A stretch of DNA of 58,573 nucleotides. Origin: JBNKDD01 sp050288085 (GTDB taxonomy: Bacteria > Chloroflexota > Anaerolineae > Aggregatilineales > UBA3940). The stretch is taken from the NCBI GenBank assembly GCA_050288085.1, contig JBNKDD010000005.1:1-58573 (forward strand). The letters are read 5' to 3'. A model generated the notes under the pieces. It ran no database searches and had not been told where the DNA came from. It was given only the letters and a program-made list of their open reading frames with translations. How positions within the stretch are numbered: position 1 is the first letter of the stretch; every line of letters begins with the position of its first letter. This document shows, piece by piece, positions 43,257 to 52,000 of the stretch. The position numbers were made by a program, and so were the translations under genes.

Positions 43257-44279
43257 ATGACAGAAAATGAGCAGCCGCCTGGTTTTGGTCGTAAATTCTG
43301 GAAAAACCTGGTGGGCCGGTTATTTTCAGTAGCGATCAGCCTGTATGCAGCGGGGATATGCCTGTATCTCTTGCTGCGAATTTTCACCGGATACCGGTTA
43401 TGGCCGGTGGCAATGGTGAGCAATTTTTTACACTGGTTTCTGCTGCCTGCCTTGATCTTATTTCCGATCATGCTCTGGTGGCGGCGCTGGCCTACAGCGG
43501 GAATGCTCACCGCCGGGGTGATCGCTTTCATCTGGTTGTTTGGTGAGTTATTCCTCCCGCAGTCAACCATCTCGACTGCTCACGCCGATTCGGATCACAC
43601 TCTGAGGGTGATGACCTGGAACGTTAACTCGGACTTTGCCACACCGGAAGAAGTGTTCACTGGGGTGCGCGATTCCGGGGCAGACATTATCGCCTTGCAA
43701 GAAATAGGACAGGGGTTGGCAGCGGCCCTTGACGATAATCCACTAGATGAATACCCGTATCGTGAATATGTTGGATATGGTGCAGATGGTATTGGATTGT
43801 TAAGCCGCCATCCAATCATTGAGCATGAAATCGTCGAGGGAAAAACCGCCAAGCCCTACTTGATCGCTACTCTGTCAATTGACGGGCGCGAACTGACCGT
43901 ACTCAGCGTTCACCCACCCCCACCCAAATGGGGCCGATGGGATGGGTATTATTCACGGGGCATTGATGAAATTCCCCACTTTGTCAATCTGGCAACCAGC
44001 GGCGAACCAACCATCATGATGGGCGACTTCAACACGGTGGATCAAAGTCCCGATTATGACCTGTTGGCCGATTCTGGGCTGCACGACGCTTTCCGCGAGG
44101 CCGGTTGGGGATTTGGCTCAACCTGGCCCAATCGTAAAGTTGTCCGGTTGGTTGACAAGCCTGTCATACGCATTGATTACATCTGGTACACCGATCATTT
44201 CACCGCCCAGCGAGCCTGGGTTGGGTCGGGCACCAATTCCGATCACCTGCCGGTGCTGGTTGAGTTGACCTGGAAATAG
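43257..44279 (+). CDS. EEP-family membrane protein, copy 2
   Basis: A 340-residue paralogue beginning MTENEQPPGFGRKFWKNL, with three spans (about 20-100) and a catalytic-looking EEP domain: VMTWNVNSD, ALQEIG, VLSVHPPPPKW, MMGDFNTVDQS, IRIDYIWYTDH and NSDHLPVLVEL. All acidic, Asn and His positions expected for metal-dependent phosphodiester cleavage are present. ATG 43257 was chosen by comparison with the other copies; GTG 43251 is also possible. The active domain should lie outside the membrane or at its face. Substrate unknown. Confidence 0.88.
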   Translation: MTENEQPPGFGRKFWKNLVGRLFSVAISLYAAGICLYLLLRIFTGYRLWPVAMVSNFLHWFLLPALILFPIMLWWRRWPTAGMLTAGVIAFIWLFGELFLPQSTISTAHADSDHTLRVMTWNVNSDFATPEEVFTGVRDSGADIIALQEIGQGLAAALDDNPLDEYPYREYVGYGADGIGLLSRHPIIEHEIVEGKTAKPYLIATLSIDGRELTVLSVHPPPPKWGRWDGYYSRGIDEIPHFVNLATSGEPTIMMGDFNTVDQSPDYDLLADSGLHDAFREAGWGFGSTWPNRKVVRLVDKPVIRIDYIWYTDHFTAQRAWVGSGTNSDHLPVLVELTWK

Positions 44280-44298
44280 GTGTTTTGGTGAAGGCACA

Positions 44299-45315
44299 AT
44301 GGGCATGACAGAAAATAAGCAGCAATCTGATTTTGGCCGCAAATTCTGGAAAAACCTGGGTAGGTCATCTTCTGTAGCGGTCAGCCTGTATGCAGCAGGG
44401 ATATGTCTGTATCTCTTGCTGCGGATTTTCATCGGCTACCAGCTGTGGCCGCTGGCGTTTTTTAGCATTTTCTTGCACTGGCTTCTACTGCCCGCTCTCA
44501 CCCTGCTTCCGATCATGCTCTGGCGGCGGCGCTGGCCTACGGCGGGGATGCTCACACCGGGGGTGATCGCTTTTGCCTGGCTGTTTGGTGGGTTATTTCT
44601 GCCGCCGTCAACGATCCCGACTGCCCAGGCCGGATCAGGCCACACCCTGACTGTGATGACCTTCAACACCAACGCAGACGTCACCGCGCCGGAGAAGCTG
44701 ATCCCCGTCCTTCGCGGTTCTGGGGCTGATATCATTGCTTTACAAGAAGTTGGAGCCGCGTTGGCTACCGCCCTTGACGATAGCTTGCTGGACGAGTATC
44801 CGAATCGTGCTTATATCAGCTATGGCAGCGGCTTGTTGAGTCGCTACCCCATCCTTGAGTATGAGATGGTCGAAAATGGCACCGCCTTCCCCTATCTGAT
44901 CGCGACTCTATCGGTTGACGGGCAGAAGCTGACCGTGATCAGCGCCCATCTGCCGCCGCCCATATTGGCCGGTCGGCGTGGATATAAATCTCAGGCTATC
45001 GAGGAAATCCCTCATTTTGTTGACCTGGCAACTGGCAGCGAACCAACTATCCTGATGGGCGACTTCAACACGACCGATCAAAGTGCTGATTATGGTTTGC
45101 TGGCAAACGCCGAACTGCACGATTCTTTCCGCGAGGCCGGTTGGGGCTTCGGCTCGACCTGGCCTGCCCGAAGGGTAGCTCCATTGGTTGGCAATCCGAT
45201 CATCCGTATTGATTACATCTGGCACACCGAGCACTTCACCACACAGCGAGCCTGGGTTGGACCGGGCACCGGTTCCGATCACCGGCCCGTATTCGCAGAA
45301 TTGTCCTGGGAATAG
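44299..45315 (+). CDS. EEP-family membrane protein, copy 3
   Basis: A 338-residue paralogue (MGMTENKQQSDFGRKFWKNL), 19 bases after copy 2. Three spans, then an EEP domain: VMTFNTNAD, ALQEVG, VISAHLPPPIL, LMGDFNTTDQS, IRIDYIWHTEH and GSDHRPVFAEL. ATG 44305 would match the other copies (MTEN) and is the alternative start. The N-terminal region is closest to copy 2 and the last third closest to copy 4, which hints at gene conversion. Confidence 0.88.
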   Translation: MGMTENKQQSDFGRKFWKNLGRSSSVAVSLYAAGICLYLLLRIFIGYQLWPLAFFSIFLHWLLLPALTLLPIMLWRRRWPTAGMLTPGVIAFAWLFGGLFLPPSTIPTAQAGSGHTLTVMTFNTNADVTAPEKLIPVLRGSGADIIALQEVGAALATALDDSLLDEYPNRAYISYGSGLLSRYPILEYEMVENGTAFPYLIATLSVDGQKLTVISAHLPPPILAGRRGYKSQAIEEIPHFVDLATGSEPTILMGDFNTTDQSADYGLLANAELHDSFREAGWGFGSTWPARRVAPLVGNPIIRIDYIWHTEHFTTQRAWVGPGTGSDHRPVFAELSWE

Positions 45316-45376
45316 GACTTATTTCCTGTCCGGCGGTCTGTCTGTAGGAGTGTTTAGGGGGGTGGAGGTAGTTAAC

Positions 45377-46396
45377 ATGACCGAAAATGAGCAGTCATCC
45401 AGCTTTGGGCACAGGTTATTAGTGAGCCTGGGCAGGTTATTATTAGCAGCAGTTGATGTGTACGCTGTAGGGATATGTCTGTATCTCTTGCTGCGGATTT
45501 TTACCGGTTACCGATTGTGGCCGCTGGCACTGGCGAGTAACCTGTTGCACTGGCTTTTGCTGCCCGCTTTCATCCTGCTTCCGATCATACTCTGGCGGCG
45601 GCGCTGGCCTACGGCGGGAATGCTCGCGGCAGGGTTGATCGCCTTCATCTGGTTATTTGGTGGGTTATTTCTACCGCGGTCAACCATCCCAACCGTCCAT
45701 GCCGGTTCAGATCAAACCCTGACCGTGATGACCCTGAATACCAATGATGATAACGCCACCCCAGAGGAACTGATCCCCCTGCTGCACGATTCCGGGGCAG
45801 ACATTGTCGCTTTGCAGGAAGTTGGGCCGGTGTTGGCGGCTGCCCTGGATGATAATTTACTGGACGAATACCCGTATCGTGATTACATTGGCTACGGCGT
45901 TCCCGGCATTGGATTGTTAAGCCGTTACCCCATCGTTGAACACAAGATTATCGTGAATGAAACGGCCTTTCCTTATCTGATCACGACCCTGTCGGTTGAT
46001 GGACAGAAACTGTTCGTCATCAACGTCCACCCGCCGCCACCCGCATTGACCAGTCGGGAAGGATATCGATCACAGTCTATTGGGGAAATCTCCTTCTTTG
46101 TCGATCTGGCAACCGGTGGCGAACCAACCATTCTGATGGGCGATTTTAACGCAGTCGATCAAAGTGCCGATTACCGCCTGTTGGTAGATGCCGGACTGCA
46201 CGATGCCTTCCGCGAGGCCGGTTGGGGCTTTGGCTCGACCTGGCCCGACCGGGATGTCGCCCCGGTGTTCGAGAACCCGGTCATTCGCATTGACTATGTA
46301 TGGCACACTGATCACTTTGAAGCCCAGCAAGCCTGGGTTGGGCCAGGTACCGGCTCCGATCATCGCCCGGTATTGGCAGAACTGGTCTGGAAATAG
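45377..46396 (+). CDS. EEP-family membrane protein, copy 4
   Basis: A 339-residue paralogue with GGAGG 8 bases before ATG 45377. Spans at about 20-42, 46-72 and 80-100, then the EEP domain: Asn121 in TLNTND, Glu148 in ALQEVG, His218 in VINVHPPPP, Asp256 and Asn258 in GDFNAVDQS, Asp306 in RIDYVWH, Asp328 and His329 in GSDHRPV. Very similar to copy 5 over most of its length, including long runs of identical DNA. Confidence 0.88.
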   Translation: MTENEQSSSFGHRLLVSLGRLLLAAVDVYAVGICLYLLLRIFTGYRLWPLALASNLLHWLLLPAFILLPIILWRRRWPTAGMLAAGLIAFIWLFGGLFLPRSTIPTVHAGSDQTLTVMTLNTNDDNATPEELIPLLHDSGADIVALQEVGPVLAAALDDNLLDEYPYRDYIGYGVPGIGLLSRYPIVEHKIIVNETAFPYLITTLSVDGQKLFVINVHPPPPALTSREGYRSQSIGEISFFVDLATGGEPTILMGDFNAVDQSADYRLLVDAGLHDAFREAGWGFGSTWPDRDVAPVFENPVIRIDYVWHTDHFEAQQAWVGPGTGSDHRPVLAELVWK

Positions 46397-46433
46397 AGCT
46401 TATTGGCTGTTTGTTGTTGAGGGTATAGTTGGT

Positions 46434-47468
46434 ATGGTAGAAAATGAACAAGCTTCTGGTTTCGGCCAGCAGTTATTAGTAAGACTGGGCAGGTTATTGC
46501 TAGCAGCGGTCGATGTGTACGCTGTGGGGATCTGCCTGTATTTTTTATTGCGGATTTTCACCGGTTACCGGCTGTGGCCGCTGGCGATGGTAAGCAACCT
46601 GTTGCACTGGCTTTTGCTGCCAGCCTTCATCCTGCTTCCGATCATACTCTGGCGGCGGCGCTGGCCCACAGCGGGGATGCTCGCGGCAGGGGTGCTCGCC
46701 TTTATCTGGTTGTTTGGTGGGTTATTTCTACCACAGTCAACCATTCAAACTGCCAGAGCCAGCTCCGATCAAACCCTCACCGTGATGACTTTGAACGTCA
46801 AAACAGACTATGCTACCCCGGAGGAACTGATCCCCCTGCTGCGCGACTCCGGGGCAGACATTGTGGCTTTGCAGGAAGTCGGGCCGGTGCTGGCGGCTGC
46901 CCTGAAAGATAATTTACTGGACGAATATCCCTATCGTGAGTATGTTGATTACGGCATCCCTGGCATTGGACTGTTGAGTCGCTATCCCATCATTGAGTAC
47001 GAGATTGAGCAGAACAAGACAGCCTTACCCTACCTGACCGCCGTCCTGTCAGTTGACGGGCGCAAGCTGACCATCATCAATGTTCACCCACCCGCACCCA
47101 AAATAGAGAGTTACAAGAAATATCAATCAAATGGTATCGGGGAAATCCCCATCTTCGTCGATCTGGCTACCAGCGGCGAACCGACCATCATGATGGGCGA
47201 CTTTAACATGGTGGATCAAAGTACCGATTATCATCTGTTGGCAGACGCCGGGCTGCACGATGCTTTCCGCGAGGCCGGTTGGGGTTTCGGTTCGACCTGG
47301 CCGGGCATCAAGCTTGAGCGGTTCGGTAGAATCCCGGCCATCCGTATTGATTATGTGTGGTACACCGATCACTTTGAAGCCCAGCAAGCCTGGGTTGGGC
47401 CTGGGACCGGCTCCGATCACCTACCGGTGATAGCCCAATTGTACTGGCCGGTAGAAACTACCGATTAA
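46434..47468 (+). CDS. EEP-family membrane protein, copy 5
   Basis: A 344-residue paralogue beginning MVENEQASGFGQQLLVRL, nearly the same as copy 4 in the membrane region. EEP motifs: VMTLNVKTD, ALQEVG, IINVHPPAPK, MMGDFNMVDQS, IRIDYVWYTDH and GSDHLPVIAQL. The spacer before the start resembles those before copies 2 and 4, so whole gene-plus-spacer units were duplicated. Confidence 0.88.
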   Translation: MVENEQASGFGQQLLVRLGRLLLAAVDVYAVGICLYFLLRIFTGYRLWPLAMVSNLLHWLLLPAFILLPIILWRRRWPTAGMLAAGVLAFIWLFGGLFLPQSTIQTARASSDQTLTVMTLNVKTDYATPEELIPLLRDSGADIVALQEVGPVLAAALKDNLLDEYPYREYVDYGIPGIGLLSRYPIIEYEIEQNKTALPYLTAVLSVDGRKLTIINVHPPAPKIESYKKYQSNGIGEIPIFVDLATSGEPTIMMGDFNMVDQSTDYHLLADAGLHDAFREAGWGFGSTWPGIKLERFGRIPAIRIDYVWYTDHFEAQQAWVGPGTGSDHLPVIAQLYWPVETTD

Positions 47469-47487
47469 ACCGCGTTATGATCATATA

Positions 47488-48513
47488 ATGCCAAACATTC
47501 GAGAATTCATCGCAACCATCATCCGCCAGAACCTTGATCGCCGGTCATGGCAGTCGGTCTGGCAATTGCTACTGCTGGATATCTACTTATACCTGACTGC
47601 CATGCTGATGACCTGGGGACTCTCTGCGCTGACAGGTGATGCCTTATGGCCCGTTGCCCTGTGGATGAATGTGATCCACCTGCTGCTTTTGCCCTCATTT
47701 GTGGTGCTGCCCTTTATGTTAATCATACGGCGGCATTGGATAGGGGCAGGATTAGCAGCCGCCAACATACTTGCCTTCTTGTGGCTGTTTGGCAGCCTGT
47801 TTTTTCCTACCGAACCCAGACCTGTATCGGCTGCATCTGATTCCCAGTTCTTGACGGTGTTGACCCTCAATGTCGCACACGGGCGGGCCAAACCGGACAG
47901 GCTGGTTGATATGCTGGAGGCTTCTGCCGCCGATGTGATCGCGCTTCAGGAACTATCCAACGATCAGGCAAACGCCATCCGCCGCGATCTCTCCAGTGAT
48001 TATCGTTATCAGGCTCTTTACCCGGACGGAGAAGAGGGGATCGGGTTGATCAGCCGCTATCCGATCCTTGAGGATGGGGTGATCTTCCTTGACTCGCAGC
48101 GTCCCTATTTACAAGCAAGACTTGAGATCGAGGGACAGCCTATCACCGTCTTTGTTGCCCACCCGAACTCGCCGGTAATCGATCCATTTGGCCGGGGTTA
48201 CCGTCCGCGCAGCCGGGCCGATCTCGAAGCATTGGCCTCGTTGATCGATAGCACACAGCCCACGCTGCTGATAGGTGACCTGAACCTGACCGATCAAAGT
48301 GGTGAATACGATCTGCTGGTAGAAGCTGGTCTGGTTGATGCCTTCCGGGAGTCGGGGAAAGGCTTTGGAGCAACATTCCCTTCTGATCAGCCATTGGTGC
48401 GGATCGATTATGTTTGGTATTCCCCCGGACACTTTACGGCCACCGATGCCCAGGTCGGCGAACAAGCGGGGTCTAATCATCTCCCGGTTATCGTTCGGCT
48501 GACAAAAAACTAG
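47488..48513 (+). CDS. EEP-family membrane protein, copy 6 (divergent)
   Basis: A 341-residue paralogue with a longer N-terminus (MPNIREFIATIIRQNLDRRS) and the same three-span plus EEP layout: VLTLNVAHG, ALQELS, VFVAHPNSP, IGDLNLTDQS and VRIDYVWYSPGH. The final motif is GSNHLPVIV: the Asp of SDH is Asn, which may change activity. It is clearly older than copies 2-5. It begins 19 bases after copy 5 and precedes the UDG-like gene by 20 bases. Confidence 0.87.
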   Translation: MPNIREFIATIIRQNLDRRSWQSVWQLLLLDIYLYLTAMLMTWGLSALTGDALWPVALWMNVIHLLLLPSFVVLPFMLIIRRHWIGAGLAAANILAFLWLFGSLFFPTEPRPVSAASDSQFLTVLTLNVAHGRAKPDRLVDMLEASAADVIALQELSNDQANAIRRDLSSDYRYQALYPDGEEGIGLISRYPILEDGVIFLDSQRPYLQARLEIEGQPITVFVAHPNSPVIDPFGRGYRPRSRADLEALASLIDSTQPTLLIGDLNLTDQSGEYDLLVEAGLVDAFRESGKGFGATFPSDQPLVRIDYVWYSPGHFTATDAQVGEQAGSNHLPVIVRLTKN

Positions 48514-48533
48514 TACCCGGAGATGATCGCCTG

Positions 48534-49166
48534 ATGGAAGACATAAGCACCCTGGTCGAAGAACTGGCGGCTCTGCCCGGTTCAGACCGTTTATTCAACC
48601 CCTATGCTCCTTCGGATGACCCGGCAGCGGCTGTCCGGCAGGAGAATCTGATACGCTACCTGTCCGATCTGCGCCAACGAGAAGCCCGTGTACTATTAGT
48701 TGCTGAGGCTCCCGGTTATCGAGGGTGTGCACTAACCGGCATCCCGGTGACCAGCGAGCGCATCCTGTTGGGCGGGATCCCTAAATGGGATCTGTTAGGC
48801 GAGGGTTACCGGCAAACCAGCGATCATCCGCAAGGCGTCGCGGAAATGAGCGCCACCATCCTGTGGAATGCACTTGTTGAGTATGCCGATCAACCGCCTG
48901 TTTTGTGGAATACCGTTCCTTTGCACCCACATAAGCCGGGCAACCGTCAATCGAATCGGACACCCACGCGAACCGAGCAGCGAATGGGCGCGCTTTACAT
49001 CGACCGGGTGATGGGCTTATTCGACTTTGAACTGATCCTCGGAGTGGGGCGAACGGCTCAACGGATGCTCACCGAATTGGGGCATGAACACTTTCCGCTT
49101 CGCCATCCTTCACAGGGTGGTAAAGCGGATTTTATCGCAGGGCTGCGGGAAGCGTTGGGATCATAA
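48534..49166 (+). CDS. Uracil-DNA glycosylase-superfamily protein
   Basis: A 210-residue protein with UDG-superfamily landmarks: VLLVAEAPGYRGCALTGIP (motif A region), a central WNTVPLHPHKPGNR, the VGRTAQRML stretch and HPSQGGKADF near the end. It probably removes uracil or related damaged bases, although the catalytic residue cannot be assigned with certainty. The ATG overlaps no neighbour. It follows the EEP array on the same strand with a 20-base gap and may share its transcript. Confidence 0.85.
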   Translation: MEDISTLVEELAALPGSDRLFNPYAPSDDPAAAVRQENLIRYLSDLRQREARVLLVAEAPGYRGCALTGIPVTSERILLGGIPKWDLLGEGYRQTSDHPQGVAEMSATILWNALVEYADQPPVLWNTVPLHPHKPGNRQSNRTPTRTEQRMGALYIDRVMGLFDFELILGVGRTAQRMLTELGHEHFPLRHPSQGGKADFIAGLREALGS

Positions 49167-49183
49167 AAACGCGAGGCTATTGG

Positions 49184-49663
49184 TCAGGCTTCGTCCCCAA
49201 GCGCATCAAACACCTTTGGGGCAATTAGCCAGATCAGTTCACCGGCCAGGGGGGATGCAAAGAACGTCACATCGATCCGTGCCATGCCACCCTTTTTCAT
49301 GGCAACATCCCCGCCGGTAAGCTGACCGACCACCGAACTCATACTTGGCTCATGGCCGACGAACATCACCTGCTCGTCAACATCCAGGTTCTCAACCAGG
49401 TCTTCAACCACACCCAGATTGAAACCAAAATCGATACCCTCCTCGATCTCGACTTCCATATCCAGGATATCGGCCAGGATTTCGGCTGTTTGCAACGCAC
49501 GGATACGCGGGCTGGAGAAAATGTGTTGGGGTTTGATCCCCAGGCGAAGAAGCACCTGCCCGGCGATCTCGGTACGGGAAGTACCGCGCCGGGTCAGGCG
49601 ACGTTCGAAATCATTGCTTAACGATGGTTCCGCCTCTGCATGGCGGAAAAAGTACAGCCGCAT
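49184..49663 (-). CDS. sixA: Phosphohistidine phosphatase SixA-like
   Basis: A 159-residue histidine-phosphatase-superfamily protein: RLYFFRHAEAEPS (catalytic Arg7-His8), HIFSSPRIRALQTAEIL, and FVGHEPSMSSVVGQL with the second catalytic His. SixA removes phosphate from His in phosphotransfer proteins. Ten bases separate it from a sensor histidine kinase gene upstream on the same strand, which makes a link to two-component signalling attractive but unproved. It converges on the UDG-like gene with a 17-base gap. Confidence 0.9.
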   Translation of the reverse strand: MRLYFFRHAEAEPSLSNDFERRLTRRGTSRTEIAGQVLLRLGIKPQHIFSSPRIRALQTAEILADILDMEVEIEEGIDFGFNLGVVEDLVENLDVDEQVMFVGHEPSMSSVVGQLTGGDVAMKKGGMARIDVTFFASPLAGELIWLIAPKVFDALGDEA

Positions 49664-49672
49664 GGGATACCC

Positions 49673-51481
49673 TCAGGGGCGCACGACGGCCCCGGAACGT
49701 TCTTCCCGTTCCCGCTGTTTCATTTCGATCTCTTCGTTCCTGCGCCGGTGGATAACTTCCATCGGAATAGCGACCGTGATCTTTGTCCCTTTGCCGATCT
49801 CTGAACTAATGAAGAACGAGCCTTCAATAAACCGTGCCCGCTCCTGGAGGTTGATCAGGCCAAGATGCCCTTCGCGGTTCTTGGCTTCAGCCAGCGCTTT
49901 TTCGGCGTCAAAGCCTACCCCGTTATCGGTAATCTCTAAGACCATATTATTATCCCGGACTCCCACTTCGACGACGATCAAATCGGCGCGGGCGTGCTTC
50001 CGAGCGTTATGGGTCGCTTCAACAACGGTTGAGAATAGGGTGAGAGTAGCTTGCTCGTCAAGGAGCTTGTCGGCATTTTCGTGTACCCGAACTTCAACCG
50101 ACTGTTCGTAAGTTTCCTTCATCCTGAGAGAAAGCTGTTTCAACCCGGCTTCTAACCCATCATCCAGGGCTTTGGGTCGGAGTTCAAACAACATTGCCCG
50201 GATTTCTTTGGTGGTTTTGCGGGCCATGTCTTCGATATCAAACAGTTGTTGGACGACTTCTTCAGGCTTTCTTTCAATGAGCTTACGGGTATAGTTTAAC
50301 CGCATGGCGATGGCGGAAATGCTTTGGGTAGGGCCGTCATGGAGATCACCGGCTAACTGTGCCCGCGCATCTTTTTCCACCCGGACAATCCGGTCACGTT
50401 GTTCGCGCAGGTCGGCATTAAGTTGGGCGTTATGAAGAGAAGCCGATGCCTGATTTGCAATAGTTTCGACCAGCTTGGTATGAAGGTCTTTGAAGGCATC
50501 CGCCTCATGGCTGCCCAACAGCAGCACCCCATACCAATCTGCCCCCGCTTTTAAGGGGACACACAACACCGCTGCGCACTTGGCGAAGCTGTTCTCAAAA
50601 TTGCTGAGTTCCTCGTCATGGGCCGGGTCTTTTGAAATGACCAATTCCGATGTGGTAAGCGCCTGTCCGATAGCCCCGGAAACGCCCCAGGCCACAACCT
50701 TCTCCTCGCTGGGTGGGACATTACTGCTGGTTCGCGTAACGCGCAGCAGGATAGTCTGCCCGTCTTCTGTTTCAGAAAAGAGGAGAATTGCTCCATAGAT
50801 TGGCTGAGGGACTTCGGTACGCTCTAAACCATCCAGGACAAAATCGAGCGCCGAAACAACCACGCGGTTGGGGTCCAGTTGCGATACGCTCAAAATGTGT
50901 ACCATTTCGTACAACACGTCAATGAACTGGCTTGCCAATCGTGTTAACCGTTCGGTGCGCTTACCGGCCCGATCCATTTCTAACTGCTGTTCAGGCCCGG
51001 TGCGCATTAAGGAGAATGCGACTCCCACTCCGGCCAACATCAGTGCCGCGAGGACGGTACTGAGAAAATCGGGCGAGTTCGGTACAGGAAGCAGTTGCTG
51101 GAGGATGACAAATCCAATGCCGACGAATAGGCTGACCCCCAGTGCAACCGTCCACTCGAAATAGAAGCTGGCCGTAATAATGGGCACAAGTCCCAACCAG
51201 GCGAAGCGACCTCCGGCAATAGCGACCGCCCCCAGCGACAGAACGACATCTGACACAATGCCAAAGATGATGAGCAGCCGCGACCATCGCCCACTCATCA
51301 ATAGAAGCAGGAATACCAGGTTGGAAATGACAGCCAGCACACCTACGCCCAACACGAGCGTCGAGGTTTGGCTGGATAATGGCCCTATTCGGAGAATGTG
51401 AAATAACAGTGAAGCAGGGGTGATCCAACGTAATCCAAATAGCGCCCACTCTCGATGCGTGACAGGAATCCGATCAGTCAC
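49673..51481 (-). CDS. Membrane sensor histidine kinase (GAF, HisKA_3)
   Basis: A 602-residue NarX/DegS-type kinase. It has about five or six N-terminal spans (to about 150), a GAF domain (about 185-350), a HisKA_3 helix with phospho-acceptor His381 in AGDLHDGPTQSIS, and an HATPase domain with NARKHARA, EITDNGVGFD and GHLGLINLQERA. No response-regulator gene is adjacent. GTG 51481 is proposed with AAAGAG upstream; a TTG at 51544 extends it by 21 residues. TTGTTG-N17-TACTAG upstream is a weak promoter candidate. Confidence 0.9.
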   Translation of the reverse strand: MTDRIPVTHREWALFGLRWITPASLLFHILRIGPLSSQTSTLVLGVGVLAVISNLVFLLLLMSGRWSRLLIIFGIVSDVVLSLGAVAIAGGRFAWLGLVPIITASFYFEWTVALGVSLFVGIGFVILQQLLPVPNSPDFLSTVLAALMLAGVGVAFSLMRTGPEQQLEMDRAGKRTERLTRLASQFIDVLYEMVHILSVSQLDPNRVVVSALDFVLDGLERTEVPQPIYGAILLFSETEDGQTILLRVTRTSSNVPPSEEKVVAWGVSGAIGQALTTSELVISKDPAHDEELSNFENSFAKCAAVLCVPLKAGADWYGVLLLGSHEADAFKDLHTKLVETIANQASASLHNAQLNADLREQRDRIVRVEKDARAQLAGDLHDGPTQSISAIAMRLNYTRKLIERKPEEVVQQLFDIEDMARKTTKEIRAMLFELRPKALDDGLEAGLKQLSLRMKETYEQSVEVRVHENADKLLDEQATLTLFSTVVEATHNARKHARADLIVVEVGVRDNNMVLEITDNGVGFDAEKALAEAKNREGHLGLINLQERARFIEGSFFISSEIGKGTKITVAIPMEVIHRRRNEEIEMKQREREERSGAVVRP

Positions 51482-51609
51482 AATGTTTGCTCTTTCAATG
51501 AATCCGATATTTGGTAGGCAAAGTAAGTTCACACTGGCGGTCAACTAGTAGGCAATAATGACCTATTCAACAATGTTAGCTGCACCGCTCTATACCACTA
51601 TACTAAAAA

Positions 51610-51648
51610 AATGCGGTTAATGCCTATTCAGTCAGGCTTTGCCGCATT
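51610..51648 (-). terminator. Terminator of tRNA-Val
   Basis: On the minus strand AATGCGG and CCGCATT pair, with an inner GCCT/AGGC helix, followed by a run of T. It lies 16 bases after the 3' end of the tRNA. Confidence 0.75.
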
Positions 51649-51663
51649 CCCATAAATACAAAA

Positions 51664-51737
<74 letters not shown>

Positions 51738-51747
51738 TAATGCCGAC

Positions 51748-51776
51748 ATTATAGCATTGCCCGGCTCACATGACAA
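51748..51776 (-). promoter_or_regulatory. Promoter of tRNA-Val
   Basis: On the minus strand TTGTCA (51771-51776), a 17-base spacer and a perfect TATAAT (51748-51753), placed 11 bases before the tRNA 5' end. Confidence 0.8.
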
Positions 51777-51852
51777 AAAAGTATCTGGGCCTGATCGTAG
51801 TCATATTTTAGCCGAACAGGGCGAGTTAATGAAGCAATTCGTCGAGAGAATT

Positions 51853-51881
51853 TGCCGAATCCCCGGCAAGTAAGTATAATG
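51853..51881 (+). promoter_or_regulatory. Promoter of the MFS exporter leader
   Basis: TTGCCG (51853-51858), a 17-base spacer and a perfect TATAAT (51876-51881). The start of transcription should be near 51888, directly before the first of two terminators. Confidence 0.7.
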
Positions 51882-51897
51882 GCCTTTATCAACTGCG

Positions 51898-51930
51898 CAG
51901 AGTAGCTTTTTAGCTGCTCTGCCTTTTTAT
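51898..51930 (+). terminator. Leader terminator 1 of the MFS exporter gene
   Basis: GCAGAGTAGC (51898-51907) and GCTGCTCTGC (51914-51923) form a 10-bp stem with a six-base loop, then CTTTTTA. It would end the transcript after about 40 bases. Confidence 0.75.
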
Positions 51931-51940
51931 TTACTAAGAC

Positions 51941-51980
51941 AGGGTTGTCGCCTAATAACGGGCGGCGGCCCTGCTTTTTT
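51941..51980 (+). terminator. Leader terminator 2 of the MFS exporter gene
   Basis: CAGGGTTGTCGCC (51941-51953) and GGCGGCGGCCCTG (51961-51973) form a 13-bp stem with three G:T pairs and a 7-base loop, then C and six T. The ribosome site AGGAGG (51987-51992) of the exporter gene follows at once. Confidence 0.75.
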
Positions 51981-52000
51981 ATTTACAGGAGGTTGTTTAA

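Noticed and set aside
47484..47489. TATAAT as a promoter for EEP copy 6
   Set aside because: It overlaps the start codon of that gene and has no -35 at the right distance, so it is most likely chance.
51880..51906. Eight-codon leader peptide (MAFINCAE) before the first MFS leader terminator
   Set aside because: Its ATG overlaps the TATAAT box and lies upstream of the expected transcription start, so it would not be in the transcript from that promoter.
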